DNA of 64,000 nucleotides, taken from the NCBI GenBank assembly GCA_019637955.1, contig JAHBUS010000003.1:186001-250000 (forward strand), written 5' to 3'. This document shows positions 42,193 to 50,049 of this stretch, in pieces. How positions within the stretch are numbered: position 1 is the stretch's first letter; the number at the start of each line of letters is the position of its first letter. The stretch is from Pseudobdellovibrionaceae bacterium. Its GTDB lineage: Bacteria > Bdellovibrionota > Bdellovibrionia > Bdellovibrionales > Bdellovibrionaceae. A model generated the notes under the pieces. It had not been told where the DNA came from, did not search any database, and saw nothing but the letters and a program-made list of their open reading frames with translations. A program made the translations under genes and the position numbers.

Positions 42193-43894
42193 TTCCGGCG
42201 CGGACCGAAATCCAAATCAGATTTTTAGACGTGCCTTCGAGGTCAACCTGCGTGCTTTTGAGGGCGGCGCCATAGAGCCAGCGGCGCTCATCGGTCCAGG
42301 CCTTCTCAAAGAGAAGTTCGGCGCCGATCAGGGATTTGAGTTTGGTGGAGCCCGAGCCTTGTCCCATGGCGAACTCGCCCCGGGCGAGCAGGGTGTCGCC
42401 CCAATCCAGCCAAGAATCGCGGGCCGGCCGGCGGGTGAACGCGCCGAGGGCCAGGGCGAGCTGCGTTTGGCTCTCGATCATCGCGTTCTGAACGCCGAGC
42501 GAGAGTCCCGTTTGCGGCTCGACATCCAAAATGGCCTTGTTCAGTGTCCAGAGAGCCTCGGCACCGAAACGGCCCAGCTGCGGGTTGTTTTCGGACATTT
42601 TCATGAGTTCTTTTTCGGCCTGCACCCGCACGCCCCAACGAAAACCCTCGAGCCAGCGCGTGTACGCAAGTCCCGCTTCAAGCGGCGCTCCGGCCCAGAG
42701 TTGATACTCATGGGCGCGATAGCGTTTGATTTCGGCGGCGGCAAAGAAGGACTGACCCTCTTTGGTGAGTTTCAAGAAGCGGCGGTTGTCGTCTTGAAAA
42801 GCCAAGTTTTCGAGCGTCCACGTAAAGCCGGAGTCGCTGACCTCGCTCACGCGCGACTTGTCCCCGGCCTCGGGTTTCCAGTTTTGGGGCCGTCGCACGC
42901 GCAAGGCGAGGTCGCTCGCGTAAGTCTGGGTGGGGATGTCGTCTTCGACCGTGAGCAAAAGGTCGTTGGGCCGAAGCGGTCCCGACAGGACGAACTCCTG
43001 TTTCATCGGGATGCCGGCGGCGCCTTTCACGTAAAGATGCGGGCGTTCCGATTCGATCTCGGCCACCCATGCGCCCTCGCCGGTCTTGCGCACGCGCCGG
43101 GGGTCGGCGGGCTCGGCTCCCACCGCCTTGATCAAAATGCGCTTGCCGTCTTCGGACCGGGTGACATCGCGGAACTCCACCTTTTGTTGGCGGGTCTCGA
43201 TATCAAGAGAAGCGCCGTTCGGAAAGCTCGCGTGCAGGTTGACGGGGTTCGAAACCCCTTCCAGAAAGATGTAACCTTGCGGATCGACGGCTTGGCCGTT
43301 GATCTCGATTTGCCCCAAAGCGCCCGGACGGGTGCGTGAACGCAGCAGATACTTCTTGTTCTTGTCGAGCTTCAGGTACTGATCGCGCGCGCAGAACAGC
43401 ACGTGCGTGCGGTCTTCTTCGCGGCTCAAGCAAAAGCGAAAGAACGGATAAAGGCGGATCCGGCTCAGGACGCTGGCGGGAAATTCGCGGTCTTCAAAGG
43501 TCAGCGTTTCCAGGCGTGAACCATCGGGACGCTTGGTGGAGTCGCGGCGCACCGACGTGCTCGAAACCGCGTGGCGCCACAAGGCCTTGCCGGTGGAATC
43601 CAAAAGGACGATATCGCCCTCCGAAAAGAGCGCGCCCGACCAACGAAATCGGGCCAGGGTGAAATCGTTGAGCGGGTGGGGCTGCGCGAACTGAAACGAC
43701 AGCGTGCCGGCATTGAGAACGTCGTCGCCGACCCGCAAGGCCAGCGGCGAGAGCAGTTGGTACTCAAAGCGCTGCGGGAGAATTTGAATCGAGTTTTTTT
43801 CGATCGGAAAAAACAGCTGGCGCGCTTCGGCGGCCGGGGCCGCAAATGCCGGCGAGTGCAGCAAGAATGAGAGCGCGAGAGAAGTGAACGTCAC
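42176..43894 (-). CDS. Outer-membrane beta-barrel protein
   Basis: A 572-residue protein with signal peptide MTFTSLALSFLLHSPAFA, several N-terminal beta domains (FSEGDIVLLDSTGKALW, PQGYIFLEGVSNPVNLHASF) and a C-terminal barrel from about residue 410 (FRWGVRVQAEKEL, LGVQNAMIESQTQLALALGA) ending in GISGIF. The order of an 'insult-resistant' N-terminal part plus barrel, and local patterns, resemble the protein at 19177-21153; a distant paralogy is likely but not certain. Its stop overlaps the convergent TPR gene by 17 bases. Confidence 0.62.
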   Translation of the reverse strand: MTFTSLALSFLLHSPAFAAPAAEARQLFFPIEKNSIQILPQRFEYQLLSPLALRVGDDVLNAGTLSFQFAQPHPLNDFTLARFRWSGALFSEGDIVLLDSTGKALWRHAVSSTSVRRDSTKRPDGSRLETLTFEDREFPASVLSRIRLYPFFRFCLSREEDRTHVLFCARDQYLKLDKNKKYLLRSRTRPGALGQIEINGQAVDPQGYIFLEGVSNPVNLHASFPNGASLDIETRQQKVEFRDVTRSEDGKRILIKAVGAEPADPRRVRKTGEGAWVAEIESERPHLYVKGAAGIPMKQEFVLSGPLRPNDLLLTVEDDIPTQTYASDLALRVRRPQNWKPEAGDKSRVSEVSDSGFTWTLENLAFQDDNRRFLKLTKEGQSFFAAAEIKRYRAHEYQLWAGAPLEAGLAYTRWLEGFRWGVRVQAEKELMKMSENNPQLGRFGAEALWTLNKAILDVEPQTGLSLGVQNAMIESQTQLALALGAFTRRPARDSWLDWGDTLLARGEFAMGQGSGSTKLKSLIGAELLFEKAWTDERRWLYGAALKSTQVDLEGTSKNLIWISVRAGISGIF

Positions 43895-43921
43895 GCCCCT
43901 ATTGTCTTGAAGGACGGGGGG

Positions 43922-44416
43922 TTAGGCAACTTTTTTAAAGGGTTCGAAGTGCTCGCTTAAGGGGCCATTCAAAACGAGTCCGGGGTCAAAATTCCGGAAC
44001 TGCAGCGTGCCGGTTTGCGCGAGTTCGCGGACGTGCGACACCAGCCGCAGGCGGGCGGTCGCGACTTCGGCGTCGTCCAGAACGGGCGTGTCTTCAATGC
44101 CTTTGCGGAACGAGGTCTGGTAGGAGCGGGGGAGCGAGCGCTCGATTTTTTCGCGCATTTGGGTCGGCGACTTTTGCCAGAGGGCAATCACCAATTGCAG
44201 CGGCAAGGTGGCCCAGATTTGGCCCAGCACCGGTTCGGGCCAAGACAAAATCCGCTCGGCATTGAGAGTTTTGAGTCTCAGCAGATGCGCCCATCCCGGA
44301 TCCTCTTGGGCCACGAGTTCGAGGAGATGGCGTTGTTTGGCCCCATCGCAAGATTCAACGAGGAGAAGGAGCTTGAGAAAGCCGCCGGATTGTCGAAAGC
44401 GCGTCAGCATGGTCAT
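43922..44416 (-). CDS. Orphan FliG-like protein
   Basis: A 164-residue protein whose second half reads like the FliG C-terminal region: LPLQLVIALWQKSPTQMREKI is equivalent to 'd...A....sEe.rekI', followed by SLPRSYQTSFRKGIED, DAEVATARLRLVSHVREL and AQTGTL. The first half also looks like an armadillo-type helical repeat. FliG is the flagellar switch protein; this short copy lacks the full N-terminal FliF-binding domain and is not near flagellar genes. It might act in another rotary or gliding machine, or be a decoy. The reading is by motif only. It is followed after 27 bases on the + side by nothing; an AAA ATPase gene lies upstream on the same strand. Confidence 0.45.
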   Translation of the reverse strand: MTMLTRFRQSGGFLKLLLLVESCDGAKQRHLLELVAQEDPGWAHLLRLKTLNAERILSWPEPVLGQIWATLPLQLVIALWQKSPTQMREKIERSLPRSYQTSFRKGIEDTPVLDDAEVATARLRLVSHVRELAQTGTLQFRNFDPGLVLNGPLSEHFEPFKKVA

Positions 44417-44453
44417 GACGACTTATCGGCGCGAGGGGCGAGGTTTTTGAGTT

Positions 44454-45071
44454 TCAAAACGAGACGTGGGTGGCGATCAGGGTCTGGGAGATTTCGGCGG
44501 GCGACTGGCCTTGGATCATGAGACGGATGGCTTTTTTGGCCTTGGCGATTTTATCGAGAAACTCATCCGAATGGGTGATCACGATGCGCTGAGGGTGCCC
44601 GATCCAGGCCGATTTGATGCGCTCATTCAGTTCGAGGGCCTCTTTGTGAGATTCGGTGCGCACGGGGTTGCTGGTGTCAAAGAAGTCCTGATCGGCGGTG
44701 TCGAGGTGAAGCACCCACTGGTAGCGTGCGAGTTCTTTTTCGCGGCTCGTGGCCAGGCTCGCGAAAAAATCGGCTTCGTCGTGGGGCCAGTAGGCGATGC
44801 TGTCCAATGAGCCTCGGTCGCAAACGATGACGTCGGTTTTGGAGTCGGACTCGGCCAGATCCTCAAGTTCCCGCTGAACCAGGCAGATCGCGCGCTGGGC
44901 GTGACGCCGGCCGGAGGCGGTGGATTTTCGCGGGAAACCGCCACGGTAAATCAGCGTCGCGGCCTCGGGAACGACTGAAAGCAATCCTGTCATGTCTTTT
45001 TGTAAAGCCTCGATAAGAGTGGTTTTTCCGCCCGAGGGGCCGCCGGTGACCGCGATTTTGATTTTGCTCAT
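44454..45071 (-). CDS. AAA_28-type ATPase/kinase
   Basis: A 205-residue P-loop protein. Walker A reads GGPSGGKTTLIEAL at the N-terminus, followed by VPEAATLIYRGGFP and the CDRGSLDSIAYWP motif typical of the AAA_28 family (NadR-like kinases and TRPL-translocation-defect proteins). A late helix carries KAIRLMIQG. The substrate is not known; thymidylate- or nicotinamide-type phosphorylation is possible. The ATG at 45071 lies 11 bases after the YbhP-like stop with TAAGG upstream, so it is probably the third gene of an operon with clsB. Confidence 0.75.
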   Translation of the reverse strand: MSKIKIAVTGGPSGGKTTLIEALQKDMTGLLSVVPEAATLIYRGGFPRKSTASGRRHAQRAICLVQRELEDLAESDSKTDVIVCDRGSLDSIAYWPHDEADFFASLATSREKELARYQWVLHLDTADQDFFDTSNPVRTESHKEALELNERIKSAWIGHPQRIVITHSDEFLDKIAKAKKAIRLMIQGQSPAEISQTLIATHVSF

Positions 45072-45082
45072 GAGAGCGGACC

Positions 45083-45841
45083 TTACTCGATTTCGAACTC
45101 GGCGAAAAGCGGAAGATGATCCGAGAGCGAGATCCAGGGCGGACCTGAAAAAGTTTCGGCCGAACTCAGGCGAAGTCCACGGTAATAAATCCGGTCCAGC
45201 ATCAAACGCGGAAAGATCGCCGGGTAGGTGCGGGCGTGTTTTCCGCGCTGGACCTTGAAGCATTCACGCAGACCTAGAAATTCTTCAAACAAGGTGGTGA
45301 GCGACTGCGGCCAATCGTTGAAGTCTCCGGCCAGGATGACCGGTTCGTCATCCGGGACCTCTTTGCGCAGCCAATCGATGAGCTGACGGCTTTGCAGGAT
45401 CCGGCCCCCTTCGAGCAGATTCAGGTGCGTCGTCACCAAGTGCAGGGGGCGGCCCGCCGGGATCAAGTTGATCTTGGCATGCAGAACCCCGCGGGACTCG
45501 TAGGTGTTGGTGCTGATGTCGAGATTGTGGGTCGAAAGGATCGGGTATTTCGAGAGGATCGCGTTGCCGTGGTGGCTGTCGGGAAAGACCGCGTTTTTGC
45601 CGTAGGAGTGGTGGGGCCAAACCGTGTCGGCCAGGTACTCGAATTGACGTTCCGTTTTTTGATGGTCCGCGCGGCTTTGAGCATAAAACCGCTGGTGCTT
45701 TTTGTTTTCACCCACCACCTCTTGCAACATCATGATGTCGGCCCCGGTGTCCAACAGGGCCCGGCGCATATCTTCGAGCGTCCAGTTGCCCCAGAGATCG
45801 AAACCTTTGTGAATGTTGTAAGACAGCACGCGTATTTTCAT
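45083..45841 (-). CDS. YbhP-like endonuclease/exonuclease/phosphatase
   Basis: A 252-residue EEP-superfamily protein. It shows the expected motif order: LSYNIHKGF, MMLQEVVGE, HGNAILSKYPI, LVTTHLNLLEGG, ILAGDFNDWP and SLSDHLPLFAEFE (catalytic His/Asp/Glu residues). E. coli YbhP, next to clsB, belongs to the same family, and here the ATG overlaps the clsB-like stop (ATGA). The link suggests a phospholipid-related phosphodiesterase activity, though the substrate is unproven. An in-frame start at 45892 lies inside clsB and is unlikely. Confidence 0.85.
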   Translation of the reverse strand: MKIRVLSYNIHKGFDLWGNWTLEDMRRALLDTGADIMMLQEVVGENKKHQRFYAQSRADHQKTERQFEYLADTVWPHHSYGKNAVFPDSHHGNAILSKYPILSTHNLDISTNTYESRGVLHAKINLIPAGRPLHLVTTHLNLLEGGRILQSRQLIDWLRKEVPDDEPVILAGDFNDWPQSLTTLFEEFLGLRECFKVQRGKHARTYPAIFPRLMLDRIYYRGLRLSSAETFSGPPWISLSDHLPLFAEFEIE

Positions 45842-47001
45842 AGCCAATACCGAAACCAGTAAATCACTCGCGAAAGCCCCCGTTGGTACCAAGCGAAGTC
45901 GGTCAAATCACTTAAACGATACAGCTTCGACACCGCGGCGTCACGGTCCCATTGGTCCGTCAATTCGAGCAGGGTCGGGATTTCGGTCACGACCGATTCG
46001 ACCTCCAGGTCGTGCAGCATCGAACGGTGATTCATGTTGTGTGAGCCCACCGTGCCCCAGTCGTCGATGACCAGCGTCTTGGCGTGCAAGATGCTCGGTG
46101 TGTACTCATACAAATGCACGCCGGCCTCGATCAATTTTCGGTACAAGGTTTGCGAGGCCGCGCGCACGAACCAGATGTCCGTTTTCGCGGGCAAAATCAG
46201 TCCCACGAAAACGCCGCGACGGGCCGCTTTGCGGAGGGCGACGAGCACCGAGCGCCTCGGAACAAAGTAGGCGTTGGTGATCAAGATCCGCGCTTGCGAT
46301 TTGCGGATGCGTCTCAGCAGGTCGCGGTTGACCAGGTAGCGTGACCAGGGGCGCGAGTTGAGGCGAAAGCGCGTGGGTTTGCGGTCTTTGATTTTGAGAC
46401 GGGGCCCGCGGCGAAACAAACGCGCGGGTTGGGCCCAGAGTCGACGAAGGGCGGAGAGACGCCACGTGCGCAAAAATGCCTTGGCCAAAATCTCGGTGTC
46501 GGCATTGGGCGCCTCGAAACGCAGCTCGATTCCGGTGTCGCGCCAGGCGGCCGCCCCCAGGAACTCTTTGGTGTGCACCTTCGAGATGTTATGGCTTCCC
46601 ATGAACACCGTTTTGCGGTCGACCATGATCACTTTGCGGTGGTTGCGGCGGTTGACCTTGCGGACAAAGAACAAGTAGCGGCGCAGGTTTTTCCAGGACA
46701 GACGAAGTCCTCCCGAAAAAGGAAGCGGGTGGTACACGCGAAGCGGGATGCCGGCGCCATGGCAGCGGTTGCGGATGTCGCGCATCCAATTGAAAGAGCC
46801 AATCCCATCCACGAGGAGTCGCACGCTCACGCCGCGATGCTTTGCGGCTTCAAGCGCGTAAAAAAAGCGCAGACCGATCGGGTCCATGTCGTAGATGTAG
46901 CTCTCGAGCAGGACCTCCTGCTGGGCCGATTCAATAGCTTTGAGAGCACCCCGAAAATAGGCGTCCCCCGAGAAATGCAGTTGAATCTGTGGCTCCGACA
47001 T
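45838..47001 (-). CDS. clsB: Cardiolipin synthase-like phospholipase D (ClsB type)
   Basis: A 387-residue phospholipase-D family enzyme with two HKD motifs: NHRKVIMVDRKTVFMGSHN and HAKTLVIDDWGTVGSHN. There is no N-terminal membrane pair, which is like ClsB/YbhO rather than ClsA. It would make cardiolipin or a related lipid by transphosphatidylation. The GPxxR-like arrangement around each HKD and the overlap with a YbhP-like gene agree. The start ATG at 47001 is 29 bases from the divergent 47031 gene. Confidence 0.88.
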   Translation of the reverse strand: MSEPQIQLHFSGDAYFRGALKAIESAQQEVLLESYIYDMDPIGLRFFYALEAAKHRGVSVRLLVDGIGSFNWMRDIRNRCHGAGIPLRVYHPLPFSGGLRLSWKNLRRYLFFVRKVNRRNHRKVIMVDRKTVFMGSHNISKVHTKEFLGAAAWRDTGIELRFEAPNADTEILAKAFLRTWRLSALRRLWAQPARLFRRGPRLKIKDRKPTRFRLNSRPWSRYLVNRDLLRRIRKSQARILITNAYFVPRRSVLVALRKAARRGVFVGLILPAKTDIWFVRAASQTLYRKLIEAGVHLYEYTPSILHAKTLVIDDWGTVGSHNMNHRSMLHDLEVESVVTEIPTLLELTDQWDRDAAVSKLYRLSDLTDFAWYQRGLSRVIYWFRYWL

Positions 47002-47030
47002 ATGAAAATCATCGGGCGAGGACGACTAAA

Positions 47031-47738
47031 ATGAAAGCTCTTTTCTATCTGATTTCTGGTGCTTTTTTGTCTTGGACTCTGGCGGCTCAATCGGCCCCCA
47101 CCAAAACCGAAGATTTTCAAAAGATGCAGGTGCTCGGCGTTTTGTCCCGGGCGCCCAAAGCGGACTTCGAAGCGAAGATGCCGCCGCTCTTTAAAGAACA
47201 GTTCGCGGCGTGCGCCAAGTGCGAACTCCGCAACCTCACGCCTTATGATGCCGAGGGGAACGTCGACTGGAAGCAGGTCCCCGGAGCCCTTGAGGCTGCG
47301 AGCTCACAGGTGCCGGTGCTCTTCTTGTCTTGGAATGACGTCGCCAGCGAGAAAAACAAAGAGTTGGTCGCGGCCCTGAAGGCTTGGACCGCGAAAGGTC
47401 TGTTCTTGATTGGCCCCGCGGGTGAGCCCGAAGGTGAAGGCCCGAGCCATGCGCTCAGCCGCACCATGCTGGGACAAGTTCCCGATGCGATGATCATCGG
47501 TGAACTCAATGAGCGCGAAAGCTTTCCGAAGCGTTCGTTCTATGGTCCCGAGATGTTGACGGCACTCAAAGCCCCGCCGGATTTGCGCGGTGACAACTTT
47601 GCCGCCGTGATGTTCGCCTCGCGCCTCCTTCGCGAGTGGAACCGCCGTCCGAGCACGGAGTGGGTCAGCCACTTCCGCGCACGCAAGAGTCTCAGCAAAC
47701 GCATCTGGCCCGGCCTCGACGAATTCTTTAACCGCTAG
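47031..47738 (+). CDS. Secreted protein resembling a subtilase remnant
   Basis: A 235-residue protein with signal peptide MKALFYLISGAFLSWTLAA. The mid-region (DVASEKNKELVAALKAW, then GLFLIGPAGEPEGEG) and late stretch (DLRGDNFAAVMFASRLL) resemble parts of the subtilase (S8) fold near the oxyanion and catalytic Ser loops, with Asn where Ser should be and no catalytic Asp or His seen. This may be a chance match. No other family is recognised. Two Cys at CAKC could form a disulfide. The ATG at 47031 is chosen because it starts the signal peptide. Confidence 0.5.
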   Translation: MKALFYLISGAFLSWTLAAQSAPTKTEDFQKMQVLGVLSRAPKADFEAKMPPLFKEQFAACAKCELRNLTPYDAEGNVDWKQVPGALEAASSQVPVLFLSWNDVASEKNKELVAALKAWTAKGLFLIGPAGEPEGEGPSHALSRTMLGQVPDAMIIGELNERESFPKRSFYGPEMLTALKAPPDLRGDNFAAVMFASRLLREWNRRPSTEWVSHFRARKSLSKRIWPGLDEFFNR

Positions 47739-49306
47739 CGCACGCAGGTCAGCCAGGCTTGGCCACCCGTAAATTCGACCACCCGGCCCGATCGGAAGTT
47801 TAAAACGTTGCGGCAGTATCGATCGCCGCACGTGGTGCTGAAGCGATCGGATTGGCCGCCGCCGGGCATATTGTTCGACAGCTCCGGATTGGCGGAATCG
47901 ATGCAATTGCGGGCGACGTCTTCGATGGTGGACGTCTTGGGCACAAAAAGCTCGCTGGGAGAATTGTAGCACTCAAGAAGAGAGTCGTTTCCGTAAGATT
48001 CAATCACGCGTCCGTCGTTGTACTGGCGGTTCTGGCAGGCGCGTTTGCCGCAAGTCTGCATGAAGCGTCCATAGGCATCGGGAGACGCGGTGAAGTTGCG
48101 ATTGGCGGCAAAATCCGGAACAGCGGCATCGATGCATTCGGTGGCGATCTGATCTGTCGTGATGGGAACATTGGTCATCAATCCTGAGCTCGAGACAAGC
48201 AGCGTTTTGCAGGCATTCTGGAAGGTGGCCGGAGGTTGGGAGTAGCGGCACTCCAGCAAGGCGTTGTCACCGTTGAGTTCAATCACGCGGCCCGAATCAA
48301 AACCCTTGGACCGGCAATGGCGGTTGCCGCAGGTGTTCATAAAGCGTGCGGTGCGGAACGGCTCGCCCGGCATGTTCATTTCAAGGGTCGGCGTGACGCC
48401 GTCGATGCAGGTGGTTGCGATGGTGGTGGCGCTCTCGGGTAGGCGTTGAATCATCATTTCAGAGAGGGCGCTGATCGAGGCGGGGTCGCAGGTCTCGTCG
48501 ACTTTAGGATTGTCCGTCGGACCTTCGGGATTGGTGGTCGTGCTGGTTCCGCACTCCTTGCGTGAGGCAAACAGATTGAGGGCACGAACGCCATTGGGAC
48601 AGCCGGTTTCTTCGGGAGGATTGGTCACTTCGGACGGCGTTGTGCTGGCGAAGGTTCGAAGAGGCATCGTGTAGAGAGAGGCGAGGCTTCCCGAAAGGTT
48701 TTCGCATCGAGCGCTCAGGCGGTTGTAGTCGATGGCGAAGAGAAGCGAGGAGGACGTGCAGTCGAAAGCGATTTTGCCACGCGAGACCAGGCTGCGGGCC
48801 GGAACTTTGAGGGACGCTTTGCGCTCGCCCACCAAGTTCCCGGGAGATCGGATGCGCGACTCGATCGTGAGGTTCAGCATCAGGCACTCGCGGCCATCCG
48901 CACAGCTCCAAGAAAAAGAGGCCCGCTGCTCGATGGGGCAGTTTGAATTGGGAAAGGCGCACGCACCGAGGATTTGCCCCTTGCGTGAGGCCGGGGTTCC
49001 CGCAACGGCGTCGAGCGGCGCGAGCGCCGTTTCGAAAGAGGTGCAGTTGTTTCCTTTTCCGGTGAGGCAGCGCTTGAGAGGACTGTCGGCGCCCTCGCCC
49101 ACCTCGAAGATCTCGCGCAAGTTGTCCAGGCGCTCCAGCGCGTGCACGAGCTGCATGTGAGTGGCGTCGAGATCGACTTGCAGTCGTGCCGTTCGCTCTT
49201 GCACCGAAACGTGATTGATCACGGCCCCGATCGCCAGCCCCGCGAAGGCCATCATCGCCAGGGCGATCGAGACTTCGACGACGGACATTCCTTTTTGACG
49301 AGACAT
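47735..49306 (-). CDS. Minor pilin with three Cys4 repeats
   Basis: A 523-residue type IV pilin-like protein. The prepilin site is KG|MSVVEVSIALAMMAFAGL: Gly before the cut, Glu at position +5, then a hydrophobic helix, as in PilV/GspI-type minor pilins. Residues 40-290 hold a Cys-containing beta region. Residues 300-353, 391-446 and 468-521 are three repeats, each with four Cys: CID ... TCGxRxC ... GRVxE ... LxC. The Cys spacing is 26/5/22, 28/5/22 and 25/5/23. Disulfide-stabilised tip domains are likely, possibly for binding surfaces. It overlaps the preceding pilin gene by one base (TAATG). Confidence 0.82.
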   Translation of the reverse strand: MSRQKGMSVVEVSIALAMMAFAGLAIGAVINHVSVQERTARLQVDLDATHMQLVHALERLDNLREIFEVGEGADSPLKRCLTGKGNNCTSFETALAPLDAVAGTPASRKGQILGACAFPNSNCPIEQRASFSWSCADGRECLMLNLTIESRIRSPGNLVGERKASLKVPARSLVSRGKIAFDCTSSSLLFAIDYNRLSARCENLSGSLASLYTMPLRTFASTTPSEVTNPPEETGCPNGVRALNLFASRKECGTSTTTNPEGPTDNPKVDETCDPASISALSEMMIQRLPESATTIATTCIDGVTPTLEMNMPGEPFRTARFMNTCGNRHCRSKGFDSGRVIELNGDNALLECRYSQPPATFQNACKTLLVSSSGLMTNVPITTDQIATECIDAAVPDFAANRNFTASPDAYGRFMQTCGKRACQNRQYNDGRVIESYGNDSLLECYNSPSELFVPKTSTIEDVARNCIDSANPELSNNMPGGGQSDRFSTTCGDRYCRNVLNFRSGRVVEFTGGQAWLTCVR

Positions 49307-50049
49307 TAAGGACCACCAAAATAGCTAAAGGGATCCAATCGACTCTGACACGCATGATTGACGGTGCCGCCGCCGCGCCACTCGAAGCGGCTCAGCATTT
49401 GGCCGGCGCCGCAACTCACTTGGCCTTGGGGCAGGGGCGCGCACTGAGGTTCGGATGACGAGGCGGTGATCGCAACCATATGTTGTCCCGCAGGGCAGTT
49501 GGTCAGTCCGCGGCAGATCACCCGGCCGGTCGTGGTGTCAAAGCCCGTCATCACGGGCCGCGCGGGATCCAGATCCGCACACGTGAACGATGACGACTGC
49601 AAAATTTCGTCGGGGACATCGATCGTAAAATCGGAGGCGTTCATTTGCAGCGCTCCTGAGAGCTGCAAGCGCACCTGAATTTTGCGCGATCCGGTGTCGA
49701 AGCTCATGATCTCGGCGCGGAATTCACACGCCGATCCCGCGGTCACGGCGCCGCAGAGACCGCCACGTCCCGGGACCCGTGACCAGGTACTGAAAGCGCC
49801 GGTGTTGATTTGGCACGCGGTCACTCCGGCCGCGGACTGGCAACCGGTGAAGGCCGAAGGCTGGCGGAAGTGTTGCCGGATCTGGGATTCGAGCAGCGAC
49901 ATCTGCGCGCGGGCGCGGCTGACGGCGATCTTTTTTTCGAGCGTATGCCCGATGGTCTGCAGGCTGAGAAAGGCGATCATCGAAATGACCAAGGCCAAAA
50001 TCGAAAGCAGAAAGGCATCGCCCCTTTGGTTTTGAAGCGGCCTCATCAT
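49306..50049 (-). CDS. PilX-like minor pilin
   Basis: A 247-residue pilin-like protein with an N-terminal hydrophobic helix (GDAFLLSILALVISMIAFLSLQ) right after a Gly-Asp, as in PilX/GspK-type prepilins that lack a normal +5 Glu. The rest is a Cys-rich beta domain (at least 8 Cys: GCQSAAGVTAC, CGAVTAGSAC and others). Its ATG overlaps the previous gene's stop (ATGATGA), and a second ATG at 50046 is possible. It forms the middle of the three-gene minor pilin operon. Confidence 0.7.
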   Translation of the reverse strand: MMRPLQNQRGDAFLLSILALVISMIAFLSLQTIGHTLEKKIAVSRARAQMSLLESQIRQHFRQPSAFTGCQSAAGVTACQINTGAFSTWSRVPGRGGLCGAVTAGSACEFRAEIMSFDTGSRKIQVRLQLSGALQMNASDFTIDVPDEILQSSSFTCADLDPARPVMTGFDTTTGRVICRGLTNCPAGQHMVAITASSSEPQCAPLPQGQVSCGAGQMLSRFEWRGGGTVNHACQSRLDPFSYFGGP

